52,622 nt of DNA. It comes from Acidobacteriota bacterium. Lineage in GTDB: Bacteria; Acidobacteriota; Terriglobia; Bryobacterales; Bryobacteraceae. The stretch covers positions 1-52,622 of the forward strand of contig VFZX01000008.1 in assembly GCA_016871015.1 (NCBI GenBank). The letters run 5' to 3'. Position numbers and translations under genes: made by a program. The notes under the pieces were generated by a model. The model was not told the origin of the DNA and searched no databases. It saw nothing but the letters and a program-made list of their open reading frames with translations. Positions 1 to 8,295 of this stretch are shown here, one piece after another (position 1 is the first letter of the stretch; every line of letters begins with the position of its first letter).

Positions 1-55
1 CCTCGGTCGAAAACCGCTCCTCGAACTCCTGGATGGTTCGCGGGTAGTCCTCCAC
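1..55 (-). mobile_element. IS1595-family transposase, N-terminal fragment cut by the window edge
   Basis: Reading leftwards from a GTG at 55, the frame gives VEDYPRTIQEFEERFSTE and runs off the window. An in-frame TAG lies four codons upstream, so the GTG is the only canonical start. The P-x-T-x-x-E-F-x-x-x-F-x-T-E pattern is how many IS1595-type transposases begin, just before the zinc-binding segment that recognises the element ends. Only 18 residues are visible, so the assignment is from pattern memory. The sequence reading away from the gene includes GGGTATCCCC (complement of 91-100), which could be the element terminus, but no second end or target duplication can be tested here. Confidence 0.5.
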
Positions 56-172
56 AGTCCAAATCTACAGGTTGGGGTCGGCTGAGTCAAGGGGATACCC
101 AGTAGTTTGGATATTACGTCTTCTTGATTAGGCGTGTGGTATCGTAAAGGCATCTTAATCTAAGGAGACTCC

Positions 173-961
173 ATGCGGCGCGCTTCCGGCATCCTGTTGG
201 TCCTGCTGTTGGTGTGTGGAACCGCTCTGCTTGCCCAACGCGGACGCCGCTCCTTCTTCGACGAAGAGGACAACCCGGCGCCAACGCCGGCCGACGCTGG
301 AGAGAAGACCGAGTACCAGTTCGCGCGGCTGCGTTATGGCGGCTACCGCGGGTACTACCGGGGCGGAAGCTGGGCCACCGACTATCCCAAAGCGGACCGC
401 CAGTTCGTCCAAGGCGTCCGGCGGCTGACACGCCTGCACACGCGTAGCGTCGAGCAGGTGGTCGATATCGATTCCGACGAGCTGTTCAACTACCCGTGGA
501 TCTACGCGACCGAAGTCGGCCACTGGGACCTCGACGAGCGCCAGGCCCGGCGCATGCGCGAGTACCTGGACCGCGGCGGCTTCATGATGACCGACGACTT
601 CCATGGAACCTATGAGTGGGACGCGTTCCTGCAGGGCATCCAAAAGGTGTTCCCGGACAAGACCATCGTTGACCTCGAGGACGGTGACCCGATCTTCCAC
701 GTCATCTACGATCTCAAGGAGCGGCCCCAGGTCCCTGGGATCCAGATGTTCTACAGCGGCCGCCACTACGAGAAGGACGGCGTCGAGCCGCGCTGGCGGG
801 CCATTTTCGACGACAAGCACCGCGTGGTGGTCGCCATCTGCCACAACATGGATCTCGGCGACGCCTGGGAATGGGCCGACCTGCCACAATACCCGGAGAA
901 CCTGGCTTCCGTGGCATACCGGATCGGGGTAAACTACATCGTTTATTCGATGACACACTAG
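173..961 (+). CDS. DUF4159 domain secreted protein
   Basis: 262 residues with a signal peptide at about 1-21 (MRR, then a Leu/Val-rich core ending LLAQ). The rest resembles DUF4159, a family of flavodoxin- or glutamine-amidotransferase-like folds usually found beside MoxR/BatA/von Willebrand operons. The block around residues 125-175, with FMMTDDFHGTYEWD and FHVIYDL, is the typical core. The start is fixed by AAGGAGA a few bases upstream of ATG 173. It is the first gene of a tightly packed operon; the next start is 11 bp beyond its stop. The function of the family is not established. A role in the cell envelope is inferred from the signal peptide and neighbours. Confidence 0.8.
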   Translation: MRRASGILLVLLLVCGTALLAQRGRRSFFDEEDNPAPTPADAGEKTEYQFARLRYGGYRGYYRGGSWATDYPKADRQFVQGVRRLTRLHTRSVEQVVDIDSDELFNYPWIYATEVGHWDLDERQARRMREYLDRGGFMMTDDFHGTYEWDAFLQGIQKVFPDKTIVDLEDGDPIFHVIYDLKERPQVPGIQMFYSGRHYEKDGVEPRWRAIFDDKHRVVVAICHNMDLGDAWEWADLPQYPENLASVAYRIGVNYIVYSMTH

Positions 962-972
962 GTGGGGGCCCT

Positions 973-3237
973 GTGTTCGAATTCCTATTCCAATATCCGC
1001 GTACCGTTTTCTCCAAGGGCGAAATCGTTCTCCTGGCCGGATGGCCGAAGTGGCTCCTGGCCGCGTTGATCGTGGCGGGTGCGGCCGGGCTGGCGTGGCT
1101 GATCCGCGCCCGGCTGCGCGACGCCGCAGAGACCGTGCGATCCGGGTGGCGTCCCGTGGTGCTGTGGGTGCTGCAGTCGACCATGCTCGCCGTGGTCCTC
1201 ACGCTGCTGTGGCAGCCTGCCTTGCTCGTTTCGACGCTCAAGCCGCAACAGAACGTGGTGGCAGTGCTCGTCGACGACTCCACCAGCATGGCGATTGCCG
1301 ACGAAGGCGGCACGCGGTTCGACCGGGCCAAGGCGACGCTCGACGGCGGAGTCCTCGCCGGGCTGCAGAAGAAGTTCCAGACGCGGATCTACCGCGTCAG
1401 CGACACGATCGAACGGATCCAGAAGGTGGACGGGCTGACGCCCAAGACCAGCGCCACGCATATCGCCGAAGGCATGAAGCGCGTGGTGGCCGAGGCCTCA
1501 GGCCTGCCGTTGGGCGCCATTGTCCTGCTGTCGGACGGTGCCGACAACGCGGGCGGCGTCGATCTCGAGACGATCACAGCATTGCGCAACAGGCGCGTCC
1601 CGGTCCACACGGTCGGATATGGCAAGGAACATCCCGACCGCGACCTCGAAGTCGTGGATGTCCAAATTCCGGTGAAGGCACTGGCGGACTCAAAGCTCGC
1701 CGCACGCGTTAACTTCACCCAGCGCGGGATGACGGGACGCCGGATGAAGCTCGTGCTGCGCGAAGGCGGCAAGGTGCTGGCATCGCGCGACATCACGATC
1801 GGCGGTGAAGGTGTGCGGCTCCAGGAGAACCTGGTATTCAGCGCGGGAAACGCGGGTGCCAAAGCCCTGCAGGCCGGATTCGAGCCGGCGCAGGACGAGC
1901 AGAACCTCAAGAACAACCAGACCGCCCGGCTGCTCAACGTCGAGAACCGCAAGCCGCGCGTCCTTTACATTGAGGGCGAGCCGCGCTGGGAGTACAAGTT
2001 CATCCGCCGCGCGCTCGAAGAGGACAAGAACGTCACGGTGGTGTCGATGCTGCGGACGACCCAGAACAAGATCCTGCGCCAGGGAGTCGGCAACGCGAAG
2101 GAGCTTGAAGAGGGCTTCCCCGACACGGTCGAGGAGTTGATGGACTACCAGGGCGTCGTGATCGGCACGGTCGAGGCCGGCTACTTCAGCACCAAGCAGA
2201 TCGAGCTGCTCAAAGTCTTCGTCGACCGGCGTGGCGGCGGGCTGCTCTGGCTCGGCGGCCGGACCGGATTGGCCGACGGGGGCTGGGGCAAGTCGGCTCT
2301 CGCCGAATTGATGCCCACGGTGCTCCCCGACCGCCGTGGAACCTTCGTGCGTGAGCCCGCCAATGTCGAGCTGACACCGATGGGCGCGCAGAGCCTGATC
2401 ACACGGCTCGAAGAGGATCCAGGCAAGAACGCCGAGCGCTGGAAGAAGCTGCCCTACCTGGCGGATTACCAGGATCCCGGAACTCCCAAGCCGGGCGCCG
2501 CGGTGCTCGCCACGTTTAATCCAGGCGGCAAGGGAGCGCAACCGCTGCTGGTGGTCCAGAACTACGGCCGGGGACGAACCGCCATCTTCGCCACTGGCGG
2601 ATCCTGGCGCTGGCAGATGCTGCAAGACAAGTCGGACCAGTCGCACGAGATGTTCTGGGCGCAGCTCCTGAGGTGGATCGTGGGCGACACACCGGGACGG
2701 CTGCTGGCTTCGACTCCCAAGCCGATGCTGCTCGACGACGGACAGGTGAAGCTGTCGGTGGATGTGCGCGACAAGAACTACCTGCCCGCGTCCGACGCGC
2801 GCGTAGAGGCGAAAATCCTTGGACCCGAAGCATCCGGCGCAATCGTTGAAATGCAGCCCGATCCAGTGAATCCTGGAGTCTTCCACGCCGAGTGGACTGC
2901 CGAAAAGCCGGGGTCCTACATTGCCGAGATCACGGCCAAGCGGGGCGAAGAGGAAGTGGGGCGCGACGCTGTTGCGTTCCAGCGGCAGGACGGAGTGGCG
3001 GAGAACTTCCAGACGGGCCAGAACGTCGAACTGCTGACCCGGCTTGCTGAGCAGACCGGCGGACGCTACTGGAAGCCGTCGGAGGCTTCGAAGCTTCCCG
3101 AAGAGATCACCTATTCCGACGCCGGGATCAGTATTCGCGAAACGCGCGACCTTTGGAACATGCCTGCCGTGTTCCTATTAATACTGGCGCTGCGCGGAAG
3201 CGAATGGCTGCTGCGCCGGCGATGGGGTATCGTCTAG
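973..3237 (+). CDS. Membrane protein with von Willebrand A and GATase-like domains
   Basis: 754 residues from GTG 973, preceded by a G-rich stretch. An in-frame ATG at 871 would lie deep inside the DUF4159 gene and is rejected. Two N-terminal membrane segments (about 20-43 and 58-85) are followed by a von Willebrand A domain whose metal-binding site begins DDSTSM near residue 101. A class I glutamine-amidotransferase-like domain follows (PRVLYIEGEPRWEYK near 328), then a C-terminal part with one last membrane helix at about 728-745. This is the usual layout of large periplasmic partners of MoxR/BatA systems. GATase-like domains of this type normally lack amidotransferase activity and may bind ligands; that is family knowledge, not shown here. 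The stop is 2 bp before the next start. Confidence 0.8.
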   Translation: MFEFLFQYPRTVFSKGEIVLLAGWPKWLLAALIVAGAAGLAWLIRARLRDAAETVRSGWRPVVLWVLQSTMLAVVLTLLWQPALLVSTLKPQQNVVAVLVDDSTSMAIADEGGTRFDRAKATLDGGVLAGLQKKFQTRIYRVSDTIERIQKVDGLTPKTSATHIAEGMKRVVAEASGLPLGAIVLLSDGADNAGGVDLETITALRNRRVPVHTVGYGKEHPDRDLEVVDVQIPVKALADSKLAARVNFTQRGMTGRRMKLVLREGGKVLASRDITIGGEGVRLQENLVFSAGNAGAKALQAGFEPAQDEQNLKNNQTARLLNVENRKPRVLYIEGEPRWEYKFIRRALEEDKNVTVVSMLRTTQNKILRQGVGNAKELEEGFPDTVEELMDYQGVVIGTVEAGYFSTKQIELLKVFVDRRGGGLLWLGGRTGLADGGWGKSALAELMPTVLPDRRGTFVREPANVELTPMGAQSLITRLEEDPGKNAERWKKLPYLADYQDPGTPKPGAAVLATFNPGGKGAQPLLVVQNYGRGRTAIFATGGSWRWQMLQDKSDQSHEMFWAQLLRWIVGDTPGRLLASTPKPMLLDDGQVKLSVDVRDKNYLPASDARVEAKILGPEASGAIVEMQPDPVNPGVFHAEWTAEKPGSYIAEITAKRGEEEVGRDAVAFQRQDGVAENFQTGQNVELLTRLAEQTGGRYWKPSEASKLPEEITYSDAGISIRETRDLWNMPAVFLLILALRGSEWLLRRRWGIV

Positions 3238-3239
3238 AC

Positions 3240-4172
3240 ATGGGCCGATTGAAGAACACGGTTGCGCTCGCGTTGCTGCCCGCGCTGGCCCAGGGTGCCG
3301 CGCACTTCGTCACCGTCGCCGGACTCGGCGGCGAGGCCGAGTACGAGCAGCGGTTCACATCCCTGGCCAAGGAGGCCGACAAGATCCTGCGGGGATCCGG
3401 CGGCGACAACCGGATCCATACGTTGTCCGGCCCGGATGCAACCCGAGAGAAGCTTTCGGGCGCGTTGGCGGCGGTCGCCAAGGAAGCCAAGCCGGACGAT
3501 CAATTCGCGCTGCTGCTGATCGGCCACGGGAGCTTTGACGGGTCCGACTACAAGTTCAATCTGAAGGGACCCGACGTCACGGCCATCGAGCTGGCCGCGA
3601 TGTGCGACCGGATCCAGGCCGGCAAGCAACTGGTGGTGAACGCCACCAGCGCCTCGGGCGGATCGCTGCACGCGCTGCAGCGGGCCAACCGGGCGGTGAT
3701 CACGGCCACCAAGTCCGGCACCGAGAAGAACGCCACCGTGTTCGCGCGCTACTGGGTGGAGGCGCTTCGCGATCCGAATGCCGACACGGACAAGAACGAG
3801 GCGATCTCGGCGCTCGAAGCCTACCGCTTCGCGGACCAGAAGACCACCAACTTCTACGAGACCGCCAAACGCCTGGCCACCGAGCATCCGATGCTCGAAG
3901 ACACCGGGAACGGCGAGGCAACCCGCACTCCAGGCAAGGATAACGACCAGGGAATGCTGGCAGCGCGGATCGCGGTGGTCCGGATCGGGGCCGCGCAGAA
4001 GGCCGCGGCGGATCCGGCCAAACGCGAACTGCTCGCAAAGAAGGAAGCACTGGAAGTCGAGATCGACGCGCTCAAGCGCGACAAAGCAGCGATGCCCACG
4101 GCTGAGTACCGGAAGAAGCTCGCGTCGCTGCTGCTGGGCCTGGCAAAGCTCCAGGAGGAGATCGACAAGTAG
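3240..4172 (+). CDS. Secreted caspase-fold (C13/C14-like) protein lacking the catalytic cysteine
   Basis: 310 residues from ATG 3240, two bases after the previous stop; a signal peptide covers about 1-20. The N-terminal domain has the clan CD layout: a hydrophobic strand then GHG (residues 95-97) in FALLLIGHGSFDG, and a second strand LVVNATSASGGS (131-142) where the catalytic Cys normally sits. Here that position has Ser/Ala, and the only Cys in the whole protein, C122, is elsewhere. A DPNADTDKNEAIS stretch resembles the acidic loop seen in caspase-like proteins. The C-terminus is a Lys/Glu/Ala-rich probable coiled coil. It is therefore either an inactive pseudo-protease or a Ser variant. Its place between a vWA protein and a TPR metallopeptidase suggests a scaffold or sensor role in the envelope operon; this is inference. 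Confidence 0.7.
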   Translation: MGRLKNTVALALLPALAQGAAHFVTVAGLGGEAEYEQRFTSLAKEADKILRGSGGDNRIHTLSGPDATREKLSGALAAVAKEAKPDDQFALLLIGHGSFDGSDYKFNLKGPDVTAIELAAMCDRIQAGKQLVVNATSASGGSLHALQRANRAVITATKSGTEKNATVFARYWVEALRDPNADTDKNEAISALEAYRFADQKTTNFYETAKRLATEHPMLEDTGNGEATRTPGKDNDQGMLAARIAVVRIGAAQKAAADPAKRELLAKKEALEVEIDALKRDKAAMPTAEYRKKLASLLLGLAKLQEEIDK

Positions 4173-6368
4173 GTGCGCCTGTTCTTCGCAGTCCTCATCA
4201 CCGCGGCGGGGCTGGCCGCGAATCCGGACCAGTGCCGGTCGCTCGAAAAGCACGGCAAGAAGCCCGAGGCGCGGGCCTGCTTTCTGCAGCTCACGCGGTC
4301 CGGGGATCCCTTCATGCGCGCCGAGGGCCACTACGGGCTGCGGGCCTACAAGGCCGCGAACGATCAGTTCCGGCTGGCGGTGCAGCAGCAGCCAAAGAAC
4401 CCGGATATCCGCGTGCGGTGGGGACGGATGCTCGTCGAGCCGTTCAACCGCAACACCAAGGACGCGGCGGACCTTTTCTCGGAAGCACTGGAGATCAAGA
4501 AGGACCACGCCGGAGCGCTGATGGGATTGGCGCTGGCCGCCTCGGGGTCGTTTGAAGCCAAAGCCGAAGAGCTTGCCCGCAAGGCGCTCGAGGCCGATCC
4601 GAAGAACATCGAGGCGCACGAGCTGATCGCCAGCATGGCGCTAGAGGACAGCAACACGAAGAAGGCGGTCGAGGAGGCTGACGCGGCGATCAAGATCAGC
4701 CCGGAGGCGCTCGACGCGCTGGCAATCCGCGCCGCCGTCGAGATCATCGCGGACCGGCCCGCCGAGGAATGGCTCAAGCGCATCTACCAGGTAAACCCCG
4801 GCTACGGCGAGGCGCATCTCCTGATCGGGCACCACCTGGTGCTCAACCGCCGCTACGACGAGGCGATCGCGCATTTCCGGCAGGCGATCAAGCTGGATCC
4901 CGAGAACCTGCACGCGCAGTCGCAGCTCGGCATCCAGTTAATGCGAACCGGCCAGGATCAAGAGGCGCTGCGCCTGCTCAACGACGCGCATGACCGCGGG
5001 TTCCGGGAAGCGTCGACGACGAACTCGCTCAAGCTCCTCGACAGCCTCAGGAACTTCCTCACCTTCAAAACCGACACGACGGTTGTGAAGCTGCACAAGA
5101 AGGAGGCTGCCCTGCTCCGTGTGTACATGGAAGAGGAGCTGCGCAAGTGCATACGGACGTTCGAGAAGAAGTACAAGATGAAGCTCCCGCGTCCGGTCCA
5201 GTTGGAGGTCTACCCGGATCACGAGGATTTCGCGGTACGCACGATGGGAATGCCCGGCGTCGGGATCCTGGGCGTCACCTTCGGTGACGTGGTGGCAATG
5301 GACTCGCCGTCCGGCCGCCCGCCGGGGAGCTTCCATTGGGCGTCGACGCTGTGGCACGAGATGAGCCACGTGTTTGTCCTGGTGGCGACCAAGCACCGGG
5401 TTCCGCGCTGGTTCACCGAGGGACTGGCAGTTCACGAGGAGACGGCTACGAATCCTGAGTGGGGCGACCGCCTGACTCCGAGCATCCTCGCGGCCCTACG
5501 CGACAAAAAGCTGCTGCCGGTAGCGGAACTGGACCGCGGGTTCATCCGGCCGAAATATGAAGCGCAGGTGGTGGTGTCCTACTTCCAGGCTGGCAAGATC
5601 TGCGACTACATCAACGAGAAGTGGGGCTACGACACACTGCTGGCTATGATGCACTCGTTCGGTGCGCGCAAGACGACGCCCGAGGTGATCGAGCTGCACC
5701 TGAAGCTCAAGCCGGAGGAGTTCGACAAGCAGTTCCTGGCCTGGCTCGACGGCCACACGAAAAAGACCGTCGACGGATTCGGCGACTGGACCAAGAAGAT
5801 CAAGCAGGCGACTCAACTCAAGCGCGAGAACAAGCTCGACGAGGCGGTGAAGCTGGCGGTTGAGGCGCGGGACCTGTATCCGGACTACATCGAGGCCGCC
5901 AACGCCTACGAACTGCTCGCCGACGCCTATGAGGCTAAGAAGGACAAGAAGTCGGCGGCGGCCGAGCTGCTCAAGTACGCCAAAATGGGCGGGCGCGATC
6001 CAAAAGCGCTCAAGCGGCTGTCGCAAATGCAAGAGGAGCTGGGCGACCCGCGCGGGGCGGCTGCAACACTGGCGCGGATCAACTATGTCTATCCCGTGAA
6101 CGACGAGCCGCTTCACCGCCGCTTCGGCGACCTGTTGTTCAACCTCAAGGACTACTCCGGCGCGTTGCGTGAGTACAGCGCGGTGCTGGCCATGAGCCCG
6201 CTCGACCGGGCATCCGCGCACCACAACGTCGCCCGGACCCATCTCGCCATGGGGGACCGCGCCAAGGCTGAAGATTCCCTGCTCGAAGCGCTGGAGGCGG
6301 CCCCGAACTACCGCCCCGCGCAGAAACTCCTGTTGGAGCTTGAAGCTCAAAAGAAAGAGAAACCCTAG
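4173..6368 (+). CDS. TPR protein with peptidase MA-like gluzincin domain
   Basis: 731 residues from GTG 4173, which directly abuts the previous stop. AGGAGGAG at about 4152-4159 in the upstream gene is a strong ribosome site, so the pair is translationally coupled. A short hydrophobic N-terminus suggests export. Tetratricopeptide repeats fill roughly residues 20-290. A zinc-peptidase domain follows with HEMSH near 394-398 and the third ligand Glu in WFTEGLAVHEE about 20 residues later, the HExxH...E arrangement of the peptidase MA (gluzincin) family. More TPR-like helices fill about 540-725. TPRs bind protein partners, so the enzyme probably acts in a complex with the adjacent vWA or caspase-like proteins. 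The substrate is unknown. Confidence 0.8.
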   Translation: MRLFFAVLITAAGLAANPDQCRSLEKHGKKPEARACFLQLTRSGDPFMRAEGHYGLRAYKAANDQFRLAVQQQPKNPDIRVRWGRMLVEPFNRNTKDAADLFSEALEIKKDHAGALMGLALAASGSFEAKAEELARKALEADPKNIEAHELIASMALEDSNTKKAVEEADAAIKISPEALDALAIRAAVEIIADRPAEEWLKRIYQVNPGYGEAHLLIGHHLVLNRRYDEAIAHFRQAIKLDPENLHAQSQLGIQLMRTGQDQEALRLLNDAHDRGFREASTTNSLKLLDSLRNFLTFKTDTTVVKLHKKEAALLRVYMEEELRKCIRTFEKKYKMKLPRPVQLEVYPDHEDFAVRTMGMPGVGILGVTFGDVVAMDSPSGRPPGSFHWASTLWHEMSHVFVLVATKHRVPRWFTEGLAVHEETATNPEWGDRLTPSILAALRDKKLLPVAELDRGFIRPKYEAQVVVSYFQAGKICDYINEKWGYDTLLAMMHSFGARKTTPEVIELHLKLKPEEFDKQFLAWLDGHTKKTVDGFGDWTKKIKQATQLKRENKLDEAVKLAVEARDLYPDYIEAANAYELLADAYEAKKDKKSAAAELLKYAKMGGRDPKALKRLSQMQEELGDPRGAAATLARINYVYPVNDEPLHRRFGDLLFNLKDYSGALREYSAVLAMSPLDRASAHHNVARTHLAMGDRAKAEDSLLEALEAAPNYRPAQKLLLELEAQKKEKP

Positions 6369-6371
6369 TAC

Positions 6372-7400
6372 ATGCCTTCGACTTTAGGCGATACCACACT
6401 CGATTCCACTGAACTCCGCACACGCATCGAGCGCTTCCAGGCAGCGCAGGAACGGATCCTCGAACAGGTCCGCCGCGTGATCGTGGGCCAGGACGAAGTG
6501 ATCGAGCAGATCATGATCGCTCTGTGGGTGGGCGGACATTGCCTCATTACCGGACTTCCCGGAACAGCAAAGACCCTGATGGTCCGCACGATCGCCCAGA
6601 CCCTGGGCCTCGAGTTCAAGAGAATCCAGTTCACGCCCGACCTGATGCCGTCCGACATCACCGGCACCGACATCATCGAAGAGGATCCAACCACGGGACA
6701 CCGGCGCTGGACCTTCGTCCCCGGTCCGGTATTCGGCAACGTACTGCTGGCGGACGAAGTCAACCGCACGCCGCCCAAAACGCAGTCGGCGCTGCTTGAG
6801 GCGATGCAGGAGCGCTCCTGCACGGTCCGCGGGAACATCTACAAGCTGCCGAACCCGTTCTTCGTTCTGGCGACGCAGAACCCGATCGAGCTCGAAGGCA
6901 CCTACCCGCTGCCTGAAGCCCAGCTCGACCGGTTCCTGTTCAACACCGTGCTTGACTACCTTTCGGCAGACGAGGAAGTGAATGTCCTCGGTCTCACCAC
7001 GACCACGCACGAAGCCAAGGTGGAGGTTGTGACCAGCGCCGAGGAGATCCTGAGCTTCCAGCAACTGGTCCGCATGGTGCCGATCGCGGAGCCGGTCGCC
7101 CGCCACGCCGTGGACATCGTTCGGGCCACGCGCTCGTCGCTTCCCGGAGCGCCGGCGGTCATCAAGAAGTACGTGAACTACGGCGGCAGTGTCCGGGCCG
7201 CGCAGTTCCTCGCTCTGGCGGCCAAGGCGCGCGCGCTCGCCCGGCACCGCTACCATGTGTCCTACGAGGATGTCCGCGCTCTAGCGGTTCCAGTGCTGCG
7301 CCACCGCGTGCTGCTCAACTTCCAGGCGGAATCGGAGAAGATGAGCTCCGACGACCTGCTGAAGAAGCTGCTCGACGAAATGCCGCCGCCGAAGGGCTAA
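6372..7400 (+). CDS. MoxR-family AAA+ ATPase
   Basis: 342 residues, a full-length MoxR protein. Walker A reads GLPGTAKT near residues 60-67, Walker B NVLLADEVNR near 125, and the family motifs LLEAMQER and ATQNPIELEGTYPLPEAQLDRF follow, with the lid domain from about 250. MoxR ATPases act as cytoplasmic chaperones that load or remodel complexes of von Willebrand domain proteins. The immediate 3' neighbours (DUF58 and BatA-like) are the standard partners. It starts 3 bp after the TPR-peptidase stop and ends 4 bp before DUF58. Identity as MoxR is secure; the client complex is inferred. Confidence 0.95.
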   Translation: MPSTLGDTTLDSTELRTRIERFQAAQERILEQVRRVIVGQDEVIEQIMIALWVGGHCLITGLPGTAKTLMVRTIAQTLGLEFKRIQFTPDLMPSDITGTDIIEEDPTTGHRRWTFVPGPVFGNVLLADEVNRTPPKTQSALLEAMQERSCTVRGNIYKLPNPFFVLATQNPIELEGTYPLPEAQLDRFLFNTVLDYLSADEEVNVLGLTTTTHEAKVEVVTSAEEILSFQQLVRMVPIAEPVARHAVDIVRATRSSLPGAPAVIKKYVNYGGSVRAAQFLALAAKARALARHRYHVSYEDVRALAVPVLRHRVLLNFQAESEKMSSDDLLKKLLDEMPPPKG

Positions 7401-7404
7401 CCGG

Positions 7405-8292
7405 GTGCTGCAGCGCTTTCTCGACCCGCTTGTGCTAGCCCAGGTCGCGAGGCTCGACCTGATTGCGAAAACCGTGGTGGACGGCTTTGTCGCCGGACTG
7501 CACAGATCCCCCGACTTCGGATTCTCGCAGGAGTTCGCCGAGTACCGCTCTTACACGCCGGGCGACGACCTGCGCCACGTCGACTGGAGCGTCTATGCGC
7601 GCTCCGAGCGCTTGTACCTCAAGCGCTACCGGGGGGAGACGAACTCCCAGTTGAGCGTCCTCGTTGACGCGTCGAATTCGATGAGTTTCGCTTCAGGCAA
7701 GCTCAGCAAGATCGACTACGCCCGTTTCGCCGCAGCGTCATTGTTCTATCTGGCCAACGCACAACGCGACGCCGCCGGTCTGGTCGTGTTTGATGACGAA
7801 GTGCGGAACTACGTGCCTCCATCCACGCGCCAGGGCCAGTTCCACCGCCTGCTCCACGGAATCGAGCAAGCCGAGCCCCGCCTGCGGACCAACTATTCCA
7901 AGCCATTCCAGCACCTGATGGAGTTCCTGCGGCGGCGCGGCGTGGTGGTGGTCTTCTCGGACTTTTACGAGGAGCCGGAAACCGTGATCCGGTCGATCGA
8001 ACCGTTGCGGTTCCGCGGCAATGACGTCGTGCTGTTCCATGTGCTCGATCCGCGCGAGCTCGACCCGAAGATCAAGGATCCGGTGATCCTGGTGGATCTC
8101 GAGACCCAGGACAGCCTCGAGGTCACGCCCGACTACGCGCAGCGCGAGTACCGGTCAAAGATCACGGCCCACTGCGAGGCGTTGCGCCAGAAGGCCAAAG
8201 GGGCTGGGATGGACTATTACCTGATGGCGACCGACAAGCCCCTGGATGGGGCGCTGCACGAATATCTCAGCATCCGGTTGGGGAGGCTCTAG
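7405..8292 (+). CDS. DUF58 domain protein (MoxR partner, vWA-like)
   Basis: 295 residues from GTG 7405. The DUF58 signature GDDLRHVDWSVYARSERLY is present at about residues 52-70. A von Willebrand-like strand with LSVLVDASNSMSF follows near 83-95, giving a D-x-S-x-S metal site. No transmembrane helix is seen, so it is probably cytoplasmic. DUF58 proteins are nearly always encoded just after a MoxR ATPase, as here, and are thought to be its substrate or adaptor. The gene is 4 bp behind moxR and 3 bp before the BatA-like gene. Confidence 0.93.
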   Translation: MLQRFLDPLVLAQVARLDLIAKTVVDGFVAGLHRSPDFGFSQEFAEYRSYTPGDDLRHVDWSVYARSERLYLKRYRGETNSQLSVLVDASNSMSFASGKLSKIDYARFAAASLFYLANAQRDAAGLVVFDDEVRNYVPPSTRQGQFHRLLHGIEQAEPRLRTNYSKPFQHLMEFLRRRGVVVVFSDFYEEPETVIRSIEPLRFRGNDVVLFHVLDPRELDPKIKDPVILVDLETQDSLEVTPDYAQREYRSKITAHCEALRQKAKGAGMDYYLMATDKPLDGALHEYLSIRLGRL

Positions 8293-8295
8293 CGC

